Shown here: piece after piece, positions 15,116 to 23,513 of the stretch
Position numbering within the stretch: the first letter of the stretch is position 1
Layout of the letters: each line of letters opens with the position of its first letter
Position numbers and translations under genes: made by a program
The notes under the pieces: generated by a model
What the model was told of the DNA's origin: nothing
Databases searched by the model: none
Seen by the model: the letters and a program-made list of their open reading frames with translations, nothing else
Source of the DNA: Gemmatimonadales bacterium
GTDB taxonomy: Bacteria > Gemmatimonadota > Gemmatimonadetes > Longimicrobiales > Gaopeijiaceae
DNA: 34,442 nt
Assembly (NCBI GenBank): GCA_007692605.1
Contig: REBS01000084.1
Span: 1-34,442, forward strand
Direction of reading: 5' to 3'

Positions 15116-17605
15116 GTGCCGCGACGTCGGGTACGGATGATCATCTGGGGAGCGCTCGGAGTTCTGGTCGGCGTGACATGCCTGACCGGATCGCCGCTCA
15201 GCGCACAGGCCGGGGACGTGGGAGCGGTGGTCGCTGCCACGGCCCTCGACCCGGAGCGGGACCGCGCAGTGCGCCTCGCAAGAGAAGGCGCGTTCGACGA
15301 GGCGCTTGAGATCCTCCTTGCTCTCCACGCAGCGACGCCGGAGGACATCGGTCTGCGCGGCGACCTCGCGGCCGTTCTGAGCTGGTCGGGCCGCGACGCA
15401 GAGGCGCTCGAACTCGGTGGACACCTTCCCTTCCATTCGCTTCCTCCCATCGTCTCCGAAGCCGTCGCCCGTTCGGCCCGAAACCTGGATCACCCCAGCT
15501 TCGCGGCGGGCCTCTACCGGGATGTGCTCGATCGGGCGCCGGAACGGGTCGAGAGTCAGATCGGGTATGCCCTCTCCCTGGTGGAAGCCGCACAACCCAG
15601 CCGGGCGCTGGAGCGTCTTCCCATACTGAGGGCGCTCTCTGCGGAGCACCCGCAGGCCGGGGTCGCCGCCGGCCATGTGCTCGCGGCATCCGAGCGATGG
15701 ACCGAGGCGGCGCTGGAGTACCGGATGGTGGGCATCCGGCCAGAGCCCCTGTCCGAAGCGTTCTCGCACGAGTCGATGAGCCTTCGCGTCCTGGGCGCGG
15801 ACCACCTGGCGGTCGACGCCATGCGACGGTCCCCTTCCCCCTTCCCCGCGGAGCTTCACGCCGACCTCCTGGCGGGCCGCGCGGCGCGGACCGTGGAATG
15901 GGGCTCGAGCGTCCCCGAGCGCCGCGGCCCCTCCGACCGCTTCCTGGCGACCGATCATGCCCTCGCGACCGTCGATGCCGCCCTCGAGGAGATTGCGCAT
16001 CTGCCCGGTTCCGAGGTGGACTTCCCCTCGCTGCGACTTCGGTTCGATCGACTGGTCGCGCTCAGGGAGCGGGAGCGCATGGTCGAGGTTCGTCAGGGCG
16101 TGCGGCAGCTCGAGGCGGAAGGCGTCGAGCTCCCACCGTACGTGCAGCGCGTCGCCGCCGACGCCGAGCTCGCCCTTCGAAACCCGACAGACGCCGTCGT
16201 CCGGTATCGCATCGCCCTCGAGGGCTGGCCCGGGCACCCTGAGACCACCCTGGGACTCTTCTACGCGCTGGTCGAGGAGCATCGCTTCCGCGAGGCCGAC
16301 GAGCTTCTCGCCACGTTCATCGCGCAGCAACCCACCCGCCGCCGCTCCGACGGGATGAACGAGCCGATCTCCAACCCCGACCTGTTGCCTGCCGTCGTGG
16401 CCCGTCACCTCGGGTTCGCCTTCTCGGGCCAGCTCGCCCGGGCCGAAGCCGGCCTTGCCGATCTTCACGCGCGCGCCCCGATGAATGCCGACATCCGCCA
16501 GGAACTGGCATCGGTCCGGCTCTGGAGGGGATGGCCGCGCGATGCGGACGCGCTCTACCGCCGGACGCTGGCTGTGGACCCGGAGCGGGTGGGGGCGCGG
16601 GTGGGACGAGCCTCGGCGGCGCTCGCCACCCACGAGCGCGCGACCGCCCGGGCCGTGGTCGACACCCTCCTCTGGCTCGCTCCCGAGAGCGAGCATGTGC
16701 GCCGGGTTGCGCAGGATCTTCGCGTGGACGGGAGCTGGGCTTATTCCAGCCGGGCGGAGTCCGGACGCAGTACGGGAGGAGATCTCGGAACCCGTGATCG
16801 CATCCTCGAGACTCGACTCGTCTCGCCCCCGATCGCCGACCGCGTCCGGCTCGTCGCCGGAGCCCGGCGGGCCGATGCCCGCTATCCCGAGGGGTTGGGT
16901 GCGCACGACCGGGCCTTCGCCGGCCTGACCCTTTCGTCCCGGCCGATCGTGGCCGAACTCACGGGGCACGGCGATCGCGAGGGCGCCCTGAACCCCGGGG
17001 TCTCAGCGCGACTGGAGCTTCGTCCCGATGACCGCTGGACTCTCGAACTCTTCGGAGACTCGCGAACGACCGAGGTCCCCCTGCGAGCCGCGCGGGAGGC
17101 GATCAACGGCTGGATGCTTCGACTCGGCGTCAGCCGCCGCTCCCACGAAGCCCGGCAGTGGAGCGCCCAGGCCGCACATCTCGAGATGCAGGATGGTAAC
17201 CGCAGGCACAGCGCCTATTTCAACATCGAACAGCAGGTGGCCCGCACCCCGGGACACCGCTTCGCACTCATGACGGAAGGATATGGTGCCACGAACAGTC
17301 GCGACGACGCGCCCTACTTCAATCCTCGACGCACCCTCTCGGCGAGTGGCTCCCTGCTCTGGGACTGGACGCTGATGGAGCGCCGGGAGCGCAGCTACGC
17401 GCAGCGGGTATCCCTGACGGGTGGAGCCATGGATCAGGCCGACTTCGACCTGCGGCCGATCCTCTCGGCCGCGGTGGAGCATCGGTGGGTGATGCATCAG
17501 CGATTCGAACTGGTCTATGGCGCGAGCTGGAGCCTTCCCGTCTACGACGGCGTCCGGGAGCGCAGAACCGCAGGCCACCTCGGAGTCACTTGGAGGATTC
17601 CATGA
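15116..17605 (+). CDS. pgaA: PNAG export outer-membrane porin with TPR domain
   Basis: 829 residues from the chosen GTG; E. coli PgaA has 807. An Arg-rich start and hydrophobic segment (MIIWGALGVLVGVTCLTG) ending near LSAQA form a Sec signal. About 500 residues of TPR-like helices follow, for example FDEALEILLALHAATPEDIG, EAALEYRMVGIRPEP and DADALYRRTLAVDPER. The last 280 residues or so alternate in the way of a beta-barrel (RILETRLVSPPIADRVRLVA to TAGHLGVTWRIP) and end at the stop. The TPR part is periplasmic and binds deacetylated polymer; the barrel carries it through the outer membrane. The identity rests on this architecture plus pgaB, pgaC and pgaD behind it. GGGGAGG at 15105-15111 favours GTG 15116; GTG 15098 is an alternative. 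The stop overlaps pgaB by 4 bases. Confidence 0.88.
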   Translation: MPRRRVRMIIWGALGVLVGVTCLTGSPLSAQAGDVGAVVAATALDPERDRAVRLAREGAFDEALEILLALHAATPEDIGLRGDLAAVLSWSGRDAEALELGGHLPFHSLPPIVSEAVARSARNLDHPSFAAGLYRDVLDRAPERVESQIGYALSLVEAAQPSRALERLPILRALSAEHPQAGVAAGHVLAASERWTEAALEYRMVGIRPEPLSEAFSHESMSLRVLGADHLAVDAMRRSPSPFPAELHADLLAGRAARTVEWGSSVPERRGPSDRFLATDHALATVDAALEEIAHLPGSEVDFPSLRLRFDRLVALRERERMVEVRQGVRQLEAEGVELPPYVQRVAADAELALRNPTDAVVRYRIALEGWPGHPETTLGLFYALVEEHRFREADELLATFIAQQPTRRRSDGMNEPISNPDLLPAVVARHLGFAFSGQLARAEAGLADLHARAPMNADIRQELASVRLWRGWPRDADALYRRTLAVDPERVGARVGRASAALATHERATARAVVDTLLWLAPESEHVRRVAQDLRVDGSWAYSSRAESGRSTGGDLGTRDRILETRLVSPPIADRVRLVAGARRADARYPEGLGAHDRAFAGLTLSSRPIVAELTGHGDREGALNPGVSARLELRPDDRWTLELFGDSRTTEVPLRAAREAINGWMLRLGVSRRSHEARQWSAQAAHLEMQDGNRRHSAYFNIEQQVARTPGHRFALMTEGYGATNSRDDAPYFNPRRTLSASGSLLWDWTLMERRERSYAQRVSLTGGAMDQADFDLRPILSAAVEHRWVMHQRFELVYGASWSLPVYDGVRERRTAGHLGVTWRIP

Positions 17606-19584
17606 ACCGCCACGCCTCCCGAGGCCCCCGGGGGCCTGGACTGCTCGGCGCGGTCGCCCTGGGCCTCCTGCTCTCCGGATGCCTTCCAGGTGTCGCACCG
17701 CCAACCCCCACGCCGATCCCCGGGCTCGAACCGTTGGCCGAGGGTGAGGCCCCCGTGCTCCGGGTTCTCTCCTACCACGACGTGCGCGACGACGTCGACG
17801 GCGACCTCGACCCGGATCGGTTCGCCGTCTCGACCGAACGCCTGGTCGAGCACTTCGAGTGGTTGCGCGAAAGCGGCTATACGCCCGTGAGCGTTGACGA
17901 TCTCCTGGCCGCGGGACGAGGAGAGGTCGACCTCCCGGACCACCCGATTCTCCTGACCTTCGACGACGGGCTCCGGAGCGTGTACACGAAGGTATTCCCC
18001 CTTCTGCAGCTCTACGACTTTCCCGCGGTCGTGGCGGTCGTGGGCTCCTGGCAGGATGCGCCCGAGGGGTGGACCATCGACTACGACGGACTCGGAGAGC
18101 TCGGCCCCGAGGATTTCGTGAGCTGGGAGGAGCTGCGCGAGATGCAGGCGAGCGGGCTCGTCGAGGTGGCGACCCACTCCTGGGACCTGCATCGCGGAGT
18201 CCCGGGCAACCCCTTCGGCAACGAACAGCCTGCGGCCGTCACCCGGATCTACGACCCGGAGCGCGACCGCTACGAGTCCGACAGCGAGCACCGGGCGCGA
18301 ATCCGGGCCGACCTGGAGCAGGCTTCGTCGCGCATCGAAGAGGAGCTCGGCCAGGCCCCGCGGGTCGTAGTCTGGCCCTACGGCGAGTTCAACGAGGTCA
18401 CCGAACAGATCGCCGCGGAACTCGGGATGCCGGTGTCGCTGGGTCTGGTCCCCGGGGTGCAGCCCATCGACCGCCTGACCGGAGTTCGGCGCTACCTGGT
18501 CACCGCCAACCCCCGGGTCGAGTCGCTGGCATGGTTCCTCCGCCGGTCTTCGGATGCGACGTCGCCGATCCGGGTGGTGCACCTGGACCTGGACTACGTA
18601 TACGACGACGACCCCGCCCAGATGGAGCGGAACCTCGATGCCCTCCTGGACCGCATCCAGGCGATCCGGCCCTCCGATGTCTACCTCCAGGCCTTCGCCG
18701 ACCCCCAGGGCGACGGTACCGCCGCATCGCTCTATTTTCCGAACCGGCACCTCCCGATGCGGGCGGACCTGTTCAACCGGGTCGCGTGGCAGCTGCGGAC
18801 CCGGGTGGGGGTGCGGGTGTTCGCCTGGATGCCCCTGCTGGCCTTCGACCTGGGAGACGCCGAGCGCAACGACGCCCTGTCGGTGAAGCGCTGGGAGGGC
18901 GATCGGGCCGTGCCGAGCCGTCCGGACTATCGCCGCCTCTCTCCGTGGGAGCCCGAGGCGCGCGAACTCATCGCCGAGATCTTCGAGGACCTGGCCGCAC
19001 ACGCGGCCTTCGATGGCATTCTCCTGCACGATGACGCCTACCTCAACGACCGGGAGGACGCCTCGGCCTTTCCCGACGAACCCGGTCGCCTTCCCTCGAT
19101 GCGCGAGCGCACCCTCGCCCTCCTGGACTTCGGGGACGAGATGGCGGCGGTGGTACGGCGGCATCGGCCGGCGATCCAGACCGCGCGGAATCTCTACGCC
19201 CGGGTCGTCCTGGAACCCGAGAGCGAAGCCTGGTTCGCGCAGAACTTCGAGCTCTCGCTCGAGCGCTACGACCACACGGCCGTGATGGCCATGCCCTACA
19301 TGGAGGAGGCCCGCAATCCGGATCGCTGGCTGGACCGGCTGGTGGACCGGGTGAGCGAGGTCCCCGGGGGACTCGAGGGCACGATCTTCGAGCTGCAGAG
19401 CATGGACTGGCGCGACCAGACCCATATCCCCGGTGAACAGATCGCCGACTGGATGCGGCGGCTCGAACGGCGCGGAGCGATCCATTTCGGATACTATCCC
19501 GACGACTTCATCCTCGGCCTCCCCGAGCTGGACCCGATCCGCGAGGCCCTCTCGGTCGAAACCGACCCGTGGAGGCAACGATGA
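17602..19584 (+). CDS. pgaB: PNAG N-deacetylase lipoprotein
   Basis: 660 residues (E. coli 672). The signal ends in lipobox LLSGC with Cys27, which anchors it to the outer membrane facing the periplasm. The N-terminal CE4 deacetylase domain (about 50-310) has LSYHDVRDD, ILLTFDDGLRS with metal/catalytic Asp121-Asp122, VATHSWDLHRG with metal ligands His192 and His197, and VVWPYGEFNEVTE. It removes some acetyl groups from PNAG before export. The C-terminal glycoside-hydrolase-like domain (about 320-640, the GH153 type of PgaB) has VVHLDLDYVYDDDPAQMERN, VYLQAFADPQGDG and DGILLHDDAYLND, whose Asp (477/478) matches the catalytic Asp of PgaB. GGAGG at 17592-17596 precedes the ATG. It overlaps pgaA and pgaC by 4 bases each. 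Confidence 0.95.
   Translation: MNRHASRGPRGPGLLGAVALGLLLSGCLPGVAPPTPTPIPGLEPLAEGEAPVLRVLSYHDVRDDVDGDLDPDRFAVSTERLVEHFEWLRESGYTPVSVDDLLAAGRGEVDLPDHPILLTFDDGLRSVYTKVFPLLQLYDFPAVVAVVGSWQDAPEGWTIDYDGLGELGPEDFVSWEELREMQASGLVEVATHSWDLHRGVPGNPFGNEQPAAVTRIYDPERDRYESDSEHRARIRADLEQASSRIEEELGQAPRVVVWPYGEFNEVTEQIAAELGMPVSLGLVPGVQPIDRLTGVRRYLVTANPRVESLAWFLRRSSDATSPIRVVHLDLDYVYDDDPAQMERNLDALLDRIQAIRPSDVYLQAFADPQGDGTAASLYFPNRHLPMRADLFNRVAWQLRTRVGVRVFAWMPLLAFDLGDAERNDALSVKRWEGDRAVPSRPDYRRLSPWEPEARELIAEIFEDLAAHAAFDGILLHDDAYLNDREDASAFPDEPGRLPSMRERTLALLDFGDEMAAVVRRHRPAIQTARNLYARVVLEPESEAWFAQNFELSLERYDHTAVMAMPYMEEARNPDRWLDRLVDRVSEVPGGLEGTIFELQSMDWRDQTHIPGEQIADWMRRLERRGAIHFGYYPDDFILGLPELDPIREALSVETDPWRQR
19571..19575 (+). 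promoter_or_regulatory. Ribosome binding site GGAGG of pgaC inside pgaB
   Basis: GGAGG, 5 bases before the ATG at 19581. A GTG at 19569 overlaps the site itself and so cannot be the start. The same arrangement (GGAGG at 17592-17596) precedes pgaB. Confidence 0.75.
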
Positions 19585-20858
19585 TCCCCGAGGCACTGGA
19601 GCTGTTCAGCCTGTCGAGCTACCTGCTCGACTTCGTCTTCTACTATCCCCTCTTCATGGCCTACCTGTGGATGATCGGGGGGATCTACTACTACTTCCAC
19701 TGGGAACGGAAGGAGGGCCGTGAGGTCGATGATCCTCCCGAACTACCCGACGCCCCCTTCGTCTCGATCCTGATCCCCTGCTTCAACGAAGAAGACAACG
19801 TCCGCGAGACGGTTCACTGGGCCCACGCCCAGGAGTACCCGGACTTCGAGGTGATCGCGATCAACGACGGGAGCTCCGACCGCACCGGCGAGATCCTCGA
19901 GGAACTCCGGGCCACGCACGACCGGCTGAGGGTGATCCATCACGCATCGAACCAGGGGAAGGCGGTCGGGCTCCGCATGGGGGCCCTGGCCGCGAAGGGC
20001 GAGGTGCTCGTCTGCATCGACGGCGACGCCCTGCTCGACCCGCACGCAACGACCTGGATCGCCCGGCACTTCGTGAATGGACCTCGGGTGGGGGCCGTGA
20101 CCGGTAATCCCCGCATCCGGACCCGCTCCACCCTGCTCGGAAAGGTGCAGGTCGGCGAGTTCTCGGCGATCATCGGGCTCATCAAGCGTACGCAGCGGAT
20201 CTACGGTCGCGTCTTCACGGTCAGCGGAGTGGTCACGGGGATCCGCAAGGCCGCACTCCACCGGATCGGCTACTGGTCGACCGACATGGTGACCGAGGAC
20301 ATCGACGTGAGCTGGGCCCTGCAGCGCGATCACTGGGATGTCCGCTACGAGCCCCGCGCGCTCTGCTGGATCCTCATGCCCGAGACCCTCAAGGGACTGT
20401 GGAGCCAGCGACTGCGCTGGGCGCAGGGGGGCGTGGAAGTCCTCCTCAAGTACGGGTCGAGCCTGCTCAACTGGCGGCGACGCCGAATGTGGGGCGTACT
20501 GCTCGAGCACTCCCTCTCGCTGATCTGGTCCTACCTGATGGCCGCCACCATCGTCCTGTGGATCCTCGGGTTCTTCATGGTGCTCCCGGAGTCGGTCCGG
20601 GTCGTCTCGCTCCTGCCGGAGTGGTACGGCGTGCTGCTGGGCTTCACCTGCCTGCTCCAGTTCGCCGTGAGCCTGGCGATCGACGGGCGCTACGAGGGCG
20701 GCCTGGGTCGCTACTACTACTGGATGGTCTGGTATCCCATCGCGTTCTGGATGATCAACATGCTCACCACCGTGGTCGCGGTGCCCAAGGCACTCCTGCG
20801 TCGACGCGGCAAGCGGGCCGTCTGGGTGAGCCCCGACCGAGGACTGAAGCCGACATGA
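19581..20858 (+). CDS. pgaC: PNAG synthase, glycosyltransferase family 2
   Basis: 425 residues (E. coli 441). Inner-membrane synthase that polymerises UDP-N-acetylglucosamine. An N-terminal hydrophobic helix (about 12-38) leads into the GT2 domain. Signature residues are VSILIPCFNEEDN (61-73), NDGSSD (95-100), the DxD-type DGDALLD (147-153), the catalytic-base region VTEDIDVSW (237-245) and the QxxRW motif QRLRWAQGG (276-284). C-terminal membrane helices occupy about 303-330, 345-362 and 378-400. These motifs place it with PgaC/IcaA/HmsR rather than cellulose synthase, whose PilZ domain is absent. The start at 19581 is set by the GGAGG site. It overlaps pgaB and pgaD by 4 bases each. Confidence 0.95.
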   Translation: MIPEALELFSLSSYLLDFVFYYPLFMAYLWMIGGIYYYFHWERKEGREVDDPPELPDAPFVSILIPCFNEEDNVRETVHWAHAQEYPDFEVIAINDGSSDRTGEILEELRATHDRLRVIHHASNQGKAVGLRMGALAAKGEVLVCIDGDALLDPHATTWIARHFVNGPRVGAVTGNPRIRTRSTLLGKVQVGEFSAIIGLIKRTQRIYGRVFTVSGVVTGIRKAALHRIGYWSTDMVTEDIDVSWALQRDHWDVRYEPRALCWILMPETLKGLWSQRLRWAQGGVEVLLKYGSSLLNWRRRRMWGVLLEHSLSLIWSYLMAATIVLWILGFFMVLPESVRVVSLLPEWYGVLLGFTCLLQFAVSLAIDGRYEGGLGRYYYWMVWYPIAFWMINMLTTVVAVPKALLRRRGKRAVWVSPDRGLKPT

Positions 20859-21346
20859 GCCGCTCCACCTCTCCCGCAGCCCGCACCGATCGCAGCGGCT
20901 CTCCGCTGATCGTGGACCAGCCCGAGCTCCAGAGGCGGCCGCATCGCATGCTCTACTCGATCCTGACGCTGATCGCGTGGGTGATCTGGGTCTATCTCTG
21001 GCTGCCTCTCGTCACGCTGCTTGCCTGGTACTTCGGGCTGAGGGTCTTCCTGCGCGAGATCGTGATTCCGGATCCGGCCACCATGCTCGCGGTCGGGCTC
21101 GTCTACGGCCTCGTGGTCCTGATCCTCGGGGGCTCGCTTCTCGTCTGGTCCCGCTACAATGTCCGGAGGTTCCGGGGCAAGGAGCGACGGGAGGAGGTCC
21201 CTCCCCTCTCCGATCAGGCGGTCTCGGAGTGGTTCGCCGTGGACCCGGAAACGCTGGCCCGCTTTCGCAGCCAGGGCTCGTTGACCGTCCAGTTGGACGA
21301 GCACGGCATGGTTCAGTCGCTGGAGGCCGAACCGGTGCGGAGCTGA
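20855..21346 (+). CDS. pgaD: PNAG synthesis auxiliary membrane protein
   Basis: 163 residues (E. coli PgaD 137). Two membrane helices, about 33-57 (MLYSILTLIAWVIWVYLWLP) and about 77-98 (MLAVGLVYGLVVLILGGSLL), with a polar N-terminus and cytoplasmic tail. The motif LIVDQPELQRRPHR just before the first helix and WSRYNVRRFRG after the second are typical of the PgaD family. In E. coli, PgaD pairs with PgaC to form a c-di-GMP receptor that activates synthesis. Conservation of the two-helix layout suggests the same role here, though c-di-GMP binding is inferred. The C-terminal tail (about 115-163) is longer than usual. The ATG overlaps the pgaC stop. The last 34 bases overlap the convergent barrel gene on the other strand. 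Confidence 0.92.
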   Translation: MSRSTSPAARTDRSGSPLIVDQPELQRRPHRMLYSILTLIAWVIWVYLWLPLVTLLAWYFGLRVFLREIVIPDPATMLAVGLVYGLVVLILGGSLLVWSRYNVRRFRGKERREEVPPLSDQAVSEWFAVDPETLARFRSQGSLTVQLDEHGMVQSLEAEPVRS

Positions 21347-22959
21347 GGGGCCCATCCGATCGAAAGCCGGGTGGCCCCGGTCGCCGGATCGAGAGCCCCG
21401 TCCACTCGAAGCGCCCCGACGGCCCCAAGGGGGCTGAATCGCAGTCCGACCCCAAGGTGCACCGCCCGACTCACCGGCGACGAGAACTCGCTCCCCCCGG
21501 ACCGACCTCCGAAGCCGTGGACCGCATCGGCGAAGAGCGCCCCACTCGTCTCGATGGGACCGATCGCACCGATCGGCCGCAGCCACTCTGCGCCCGCATG
21601 CACCCACACCCGAGCGGGCCATCCGCGCAGCGCGCCGTCCCCCTCGAGATCCGAGCGCGCCCGCAGGAGGATGTCGACGTTCCGTCCGGAGCCGATGCGG
21701 GGCGCGAGGTCCGGGGGCGCGTTCGCGGTGATCCCTGTCACTCCTCCCCTCAGCACGATTCCGGCGGGAGGCGTGACGCGGTCGGGAGCCCGGGACTGGA
21801 ACCCCGTATTGATCCCCCAGCGGGAGAACCCCGACGAGAGTCGCTCCCCGGTTCGGATCTCCGAAGGGGAACCGACCCGGGTCCACGTGCTACCCTCGAC
21901 TTCGGCCAGGATCCGGGAGCCCCCGGAGAGGAAGCGGAGGCCGATCCGCGTGCCGGCGAAGTCGCCCCATCCCGGCCGTCGCTCGATCCCGGCTCCCACC
22001 GCAGCGTGCCAGGCGGCGCCGACCCACTCCGAGAGTTCCAGCCCGATCGCCGATCGCTCCACCGGCACCGCGTCGTCCGGTGAGTCCGGGAGCAGGTATC
22101 GGGCCCGGTGGTGCTCCGCACTCCATCGCCAGACCCCCGGGCCCAGGGGTGCTGGGTGGGCGAGATCGAGGGCCAGGTCCCGGCTGGTCCCCTCGACGCC
22201 CCCCCGAAGAGTCCAGCGCTCAAGCGCTCCCGCCGGATTCGACGACTCCACGAAGACCGAGCCCGTGAGCGCCCGGAGCACATGCGCCGGAATCTCCGCA
22301 GAGCGGACCGGTCTTCGGTGGGCGAGCAGGACGGAGCCCATGACGGCCGCCTCTCCCCCCCCGATGATCGCGTAGCGGAGTTGCGCCCGATCTGCGGCTG
22401 GGATCGACTCGAGGCGGCGCATCCCCAGGGTCAGGCTCCCCGGAAGAAGGGGTCGGCCGGGGGCGAGGCCCGCCTCCGCCTCGATGCGTTCGGTCCCGGC
22501 CGGCCCCGGACGCAGGCCCGCCGGACCGATGTCGATCCCGAGGTTCGCGATGATCGGGGGGGTTCCACGACTCCAGGCGTCGAGTGCGCCTTCGCGGTCG
22601 TCCTGCAGGTAACGGGACGCGGCCAGCAGATCCCACCCCTCGACGGACCCGGGCTCCGCTCGAAGGTGGCGGAGAGCCCACGCTTCGGCACCGGCATAAT
22701 CGCCGAGCTGGAAGCGCAGACCCGCCAGTTCGAGTTCGAGGGCAGATTCCCCCGGGCATCGCTCGAGGGTCTCGACGAGGCGCGCCTCCGCACGTTCTGG
22801 CTCCCCCGCCTCGAAGTCCGCCCGCGCCCCGCTCAGGGCGGAGCGGGCCTCCTCCGGGCAGTCCCCGACGCCCTGGGCCACGAGAGCGCCCGGCAGAAGC
22901 AGGACCGTCAGGGCGAACCTCGCGGCTGCGCGACTCATCGTGCCCGGCCGGGGGGCCAT
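21313..22959 (-). CDS. TPR plus predicted outer-membrane beta-barrel protein
   Basis: 548 residues. A signal peptide (FALTVLLLPGALVAQG) is followed by two or three TPR-like units at about 30-110 (EEARSALSGARADFEAGEPE, GESALELELAGLRFQLGDYA, LAASRYLQDDREGALDAWSR). From about 180 onwards the sequence alternates hydrophobic and polar residues with many aromatic and Gly residues, as in outer-membrane barrels (ERWTLRGGVEGTSRDLALDL, RIGLRFLSGGSRILAEVEGS, AVHLGVGLRFSPLGAVGALR). I cannot assign it to a named family; it may be a surface-antigen-like porin. The ATG at 22959 has GGAGGGA just before it; ATG 22938 gives the same signal peptide. It follows the PA2779-like gene by 49 bases on the same strand and overlaps pgaD tail-to-tail by 34 bases. 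Confidence 0.8.
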   Translation of the reverse strand: MAPRPGTMSRAAARFALTVLLLPGALVAQGVGDCPEEARSALSGARADFEAGEPERAEARLVETLERCPGESALELELAGLRFQLGDYAGAEAWALRHLRAEPGSVEGWDLLAASRYLQDDREGALDAWSRGTPPIIANLGIDIGPAGLRPGPAGTERIEAEAGLAPGRPLLPGSLTLGMRRLESIPAADRAQLRYAIIGGGEAAVMGSVLLAHRRPVRSAEIPAHVLRALTGSVFVESSNPAGALERWTLRGGVEGTSRDLALDLAHPAPLGPGVWRWSAEHHRARYLLPDSPDDAVPVERSAIGLELSEWVGAAWHAAVGAGIERRPGWGDFAGTRIGLRFLSGGSRILAEVEGSTWTRVGSPSEIRTGERLSSGFSRWGINTGFQSRAPDRVTPPAGIVLRGGVTGITANAPPDLAPRIGSGRNVDILLRARSDLEGDGALRGWPARVWVHAGAEWLRPIGAIGPIETSGALFADAVHGFGGRSGGSEFSSPVSRAVHLGVGLRFSPLGAVGALRVDGALDPATGATRLSIGWAPQLRTGSASSD

Positions 22960-23008
22960 TCCCTCCCGCCGGCCCGCCGGGGGGAGGGGTCCGGATCGCT
23001 CATGATCC

Positions 23009-23404
23009 TCAGGTGAGAAGGATCAGGAGCAGGAGGAAGATGATGATCGTGTAGACGCTGATCGTGATCGTGTTTCGCTGCTGCATCGCCTCGGACGCCT
23101 TCTCCACCAGGGGGTGCACCGCCGAGACCTCCTCGTCGGAGAGGGTCGACGCCGCGGCTTCGATGCGCGACAGGTCGAGCCCGCGGTCCTCGGCCACCTC
23201 GCGCACCTCGGGGGTGGCGAGGAAGTCGCCGAGCTGACCCCGCTGAAGCTCGGCTTTCGACGTGTGTCCGAGAACCGCTGCTTCGACGGCGCTTCGGTCG
23301 AGGATCACGGGGCCGGGGGCCTCTCCGGCCTGCTGCGCGGCGGCGGGTGCTGCGAGTACCATTCCGAACAGGAGTGTCGCTGCCAGCATTTTCAGGGTAC
23401 GCAT
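23009..23404 (-). CDS. PA2779-like small exported protein with C-terminal membrane anchor
   Basis: 131 residues. Signal peptide MRTLKMLAATLLFGMVLAAP to AAAQQ; a middle part with conserved-looking segments (ILDRSAVEAAVLGHTSKAEL, QLGDFLATPEVREVAEDRGL, LSDEEVSAVHPLVEKAS); and a single C-terminal membrane helix at about 113-130. Layout and the DR...E...LATPEV...AE.G pattern fit the PA2779 family (DUF6627). In other genomes PA2779 is followed by a PA2778-type cysteine peptidase with TPRs; here the follower is a TPR/barrel protein instead. Function is unknown. ATG 23404 is favoured over 23410 because AAAGGA then sits 6 bases upstream. The family call rests on pattern memory, so moderate confidence in the name and high confidence in the gene. 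Confidence 0.8.
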   Translation of the reverse strand: MRTLKMLAATLLFGMVLAAPAAAQQAGEAPGPVILDRSAVEAAVLGHTSKAELQRGQLGDFLATPEVREVAEDRGLDLSRIEAAASTLSDEEVSAVHPLVEKASEAMQQRNTITISVYTIIIFLLLLILLT

Positions 23405-23513
23405 GAGCATTCCTTTCTGAATCGTCGAAAACCATGGGAGACGGGGACCCCGCGTGGATCGCAGTCCGTTGAAATTCCCCATTCGAAAGGCAATGTTCCC
23501 CGCCGGACCCGGT

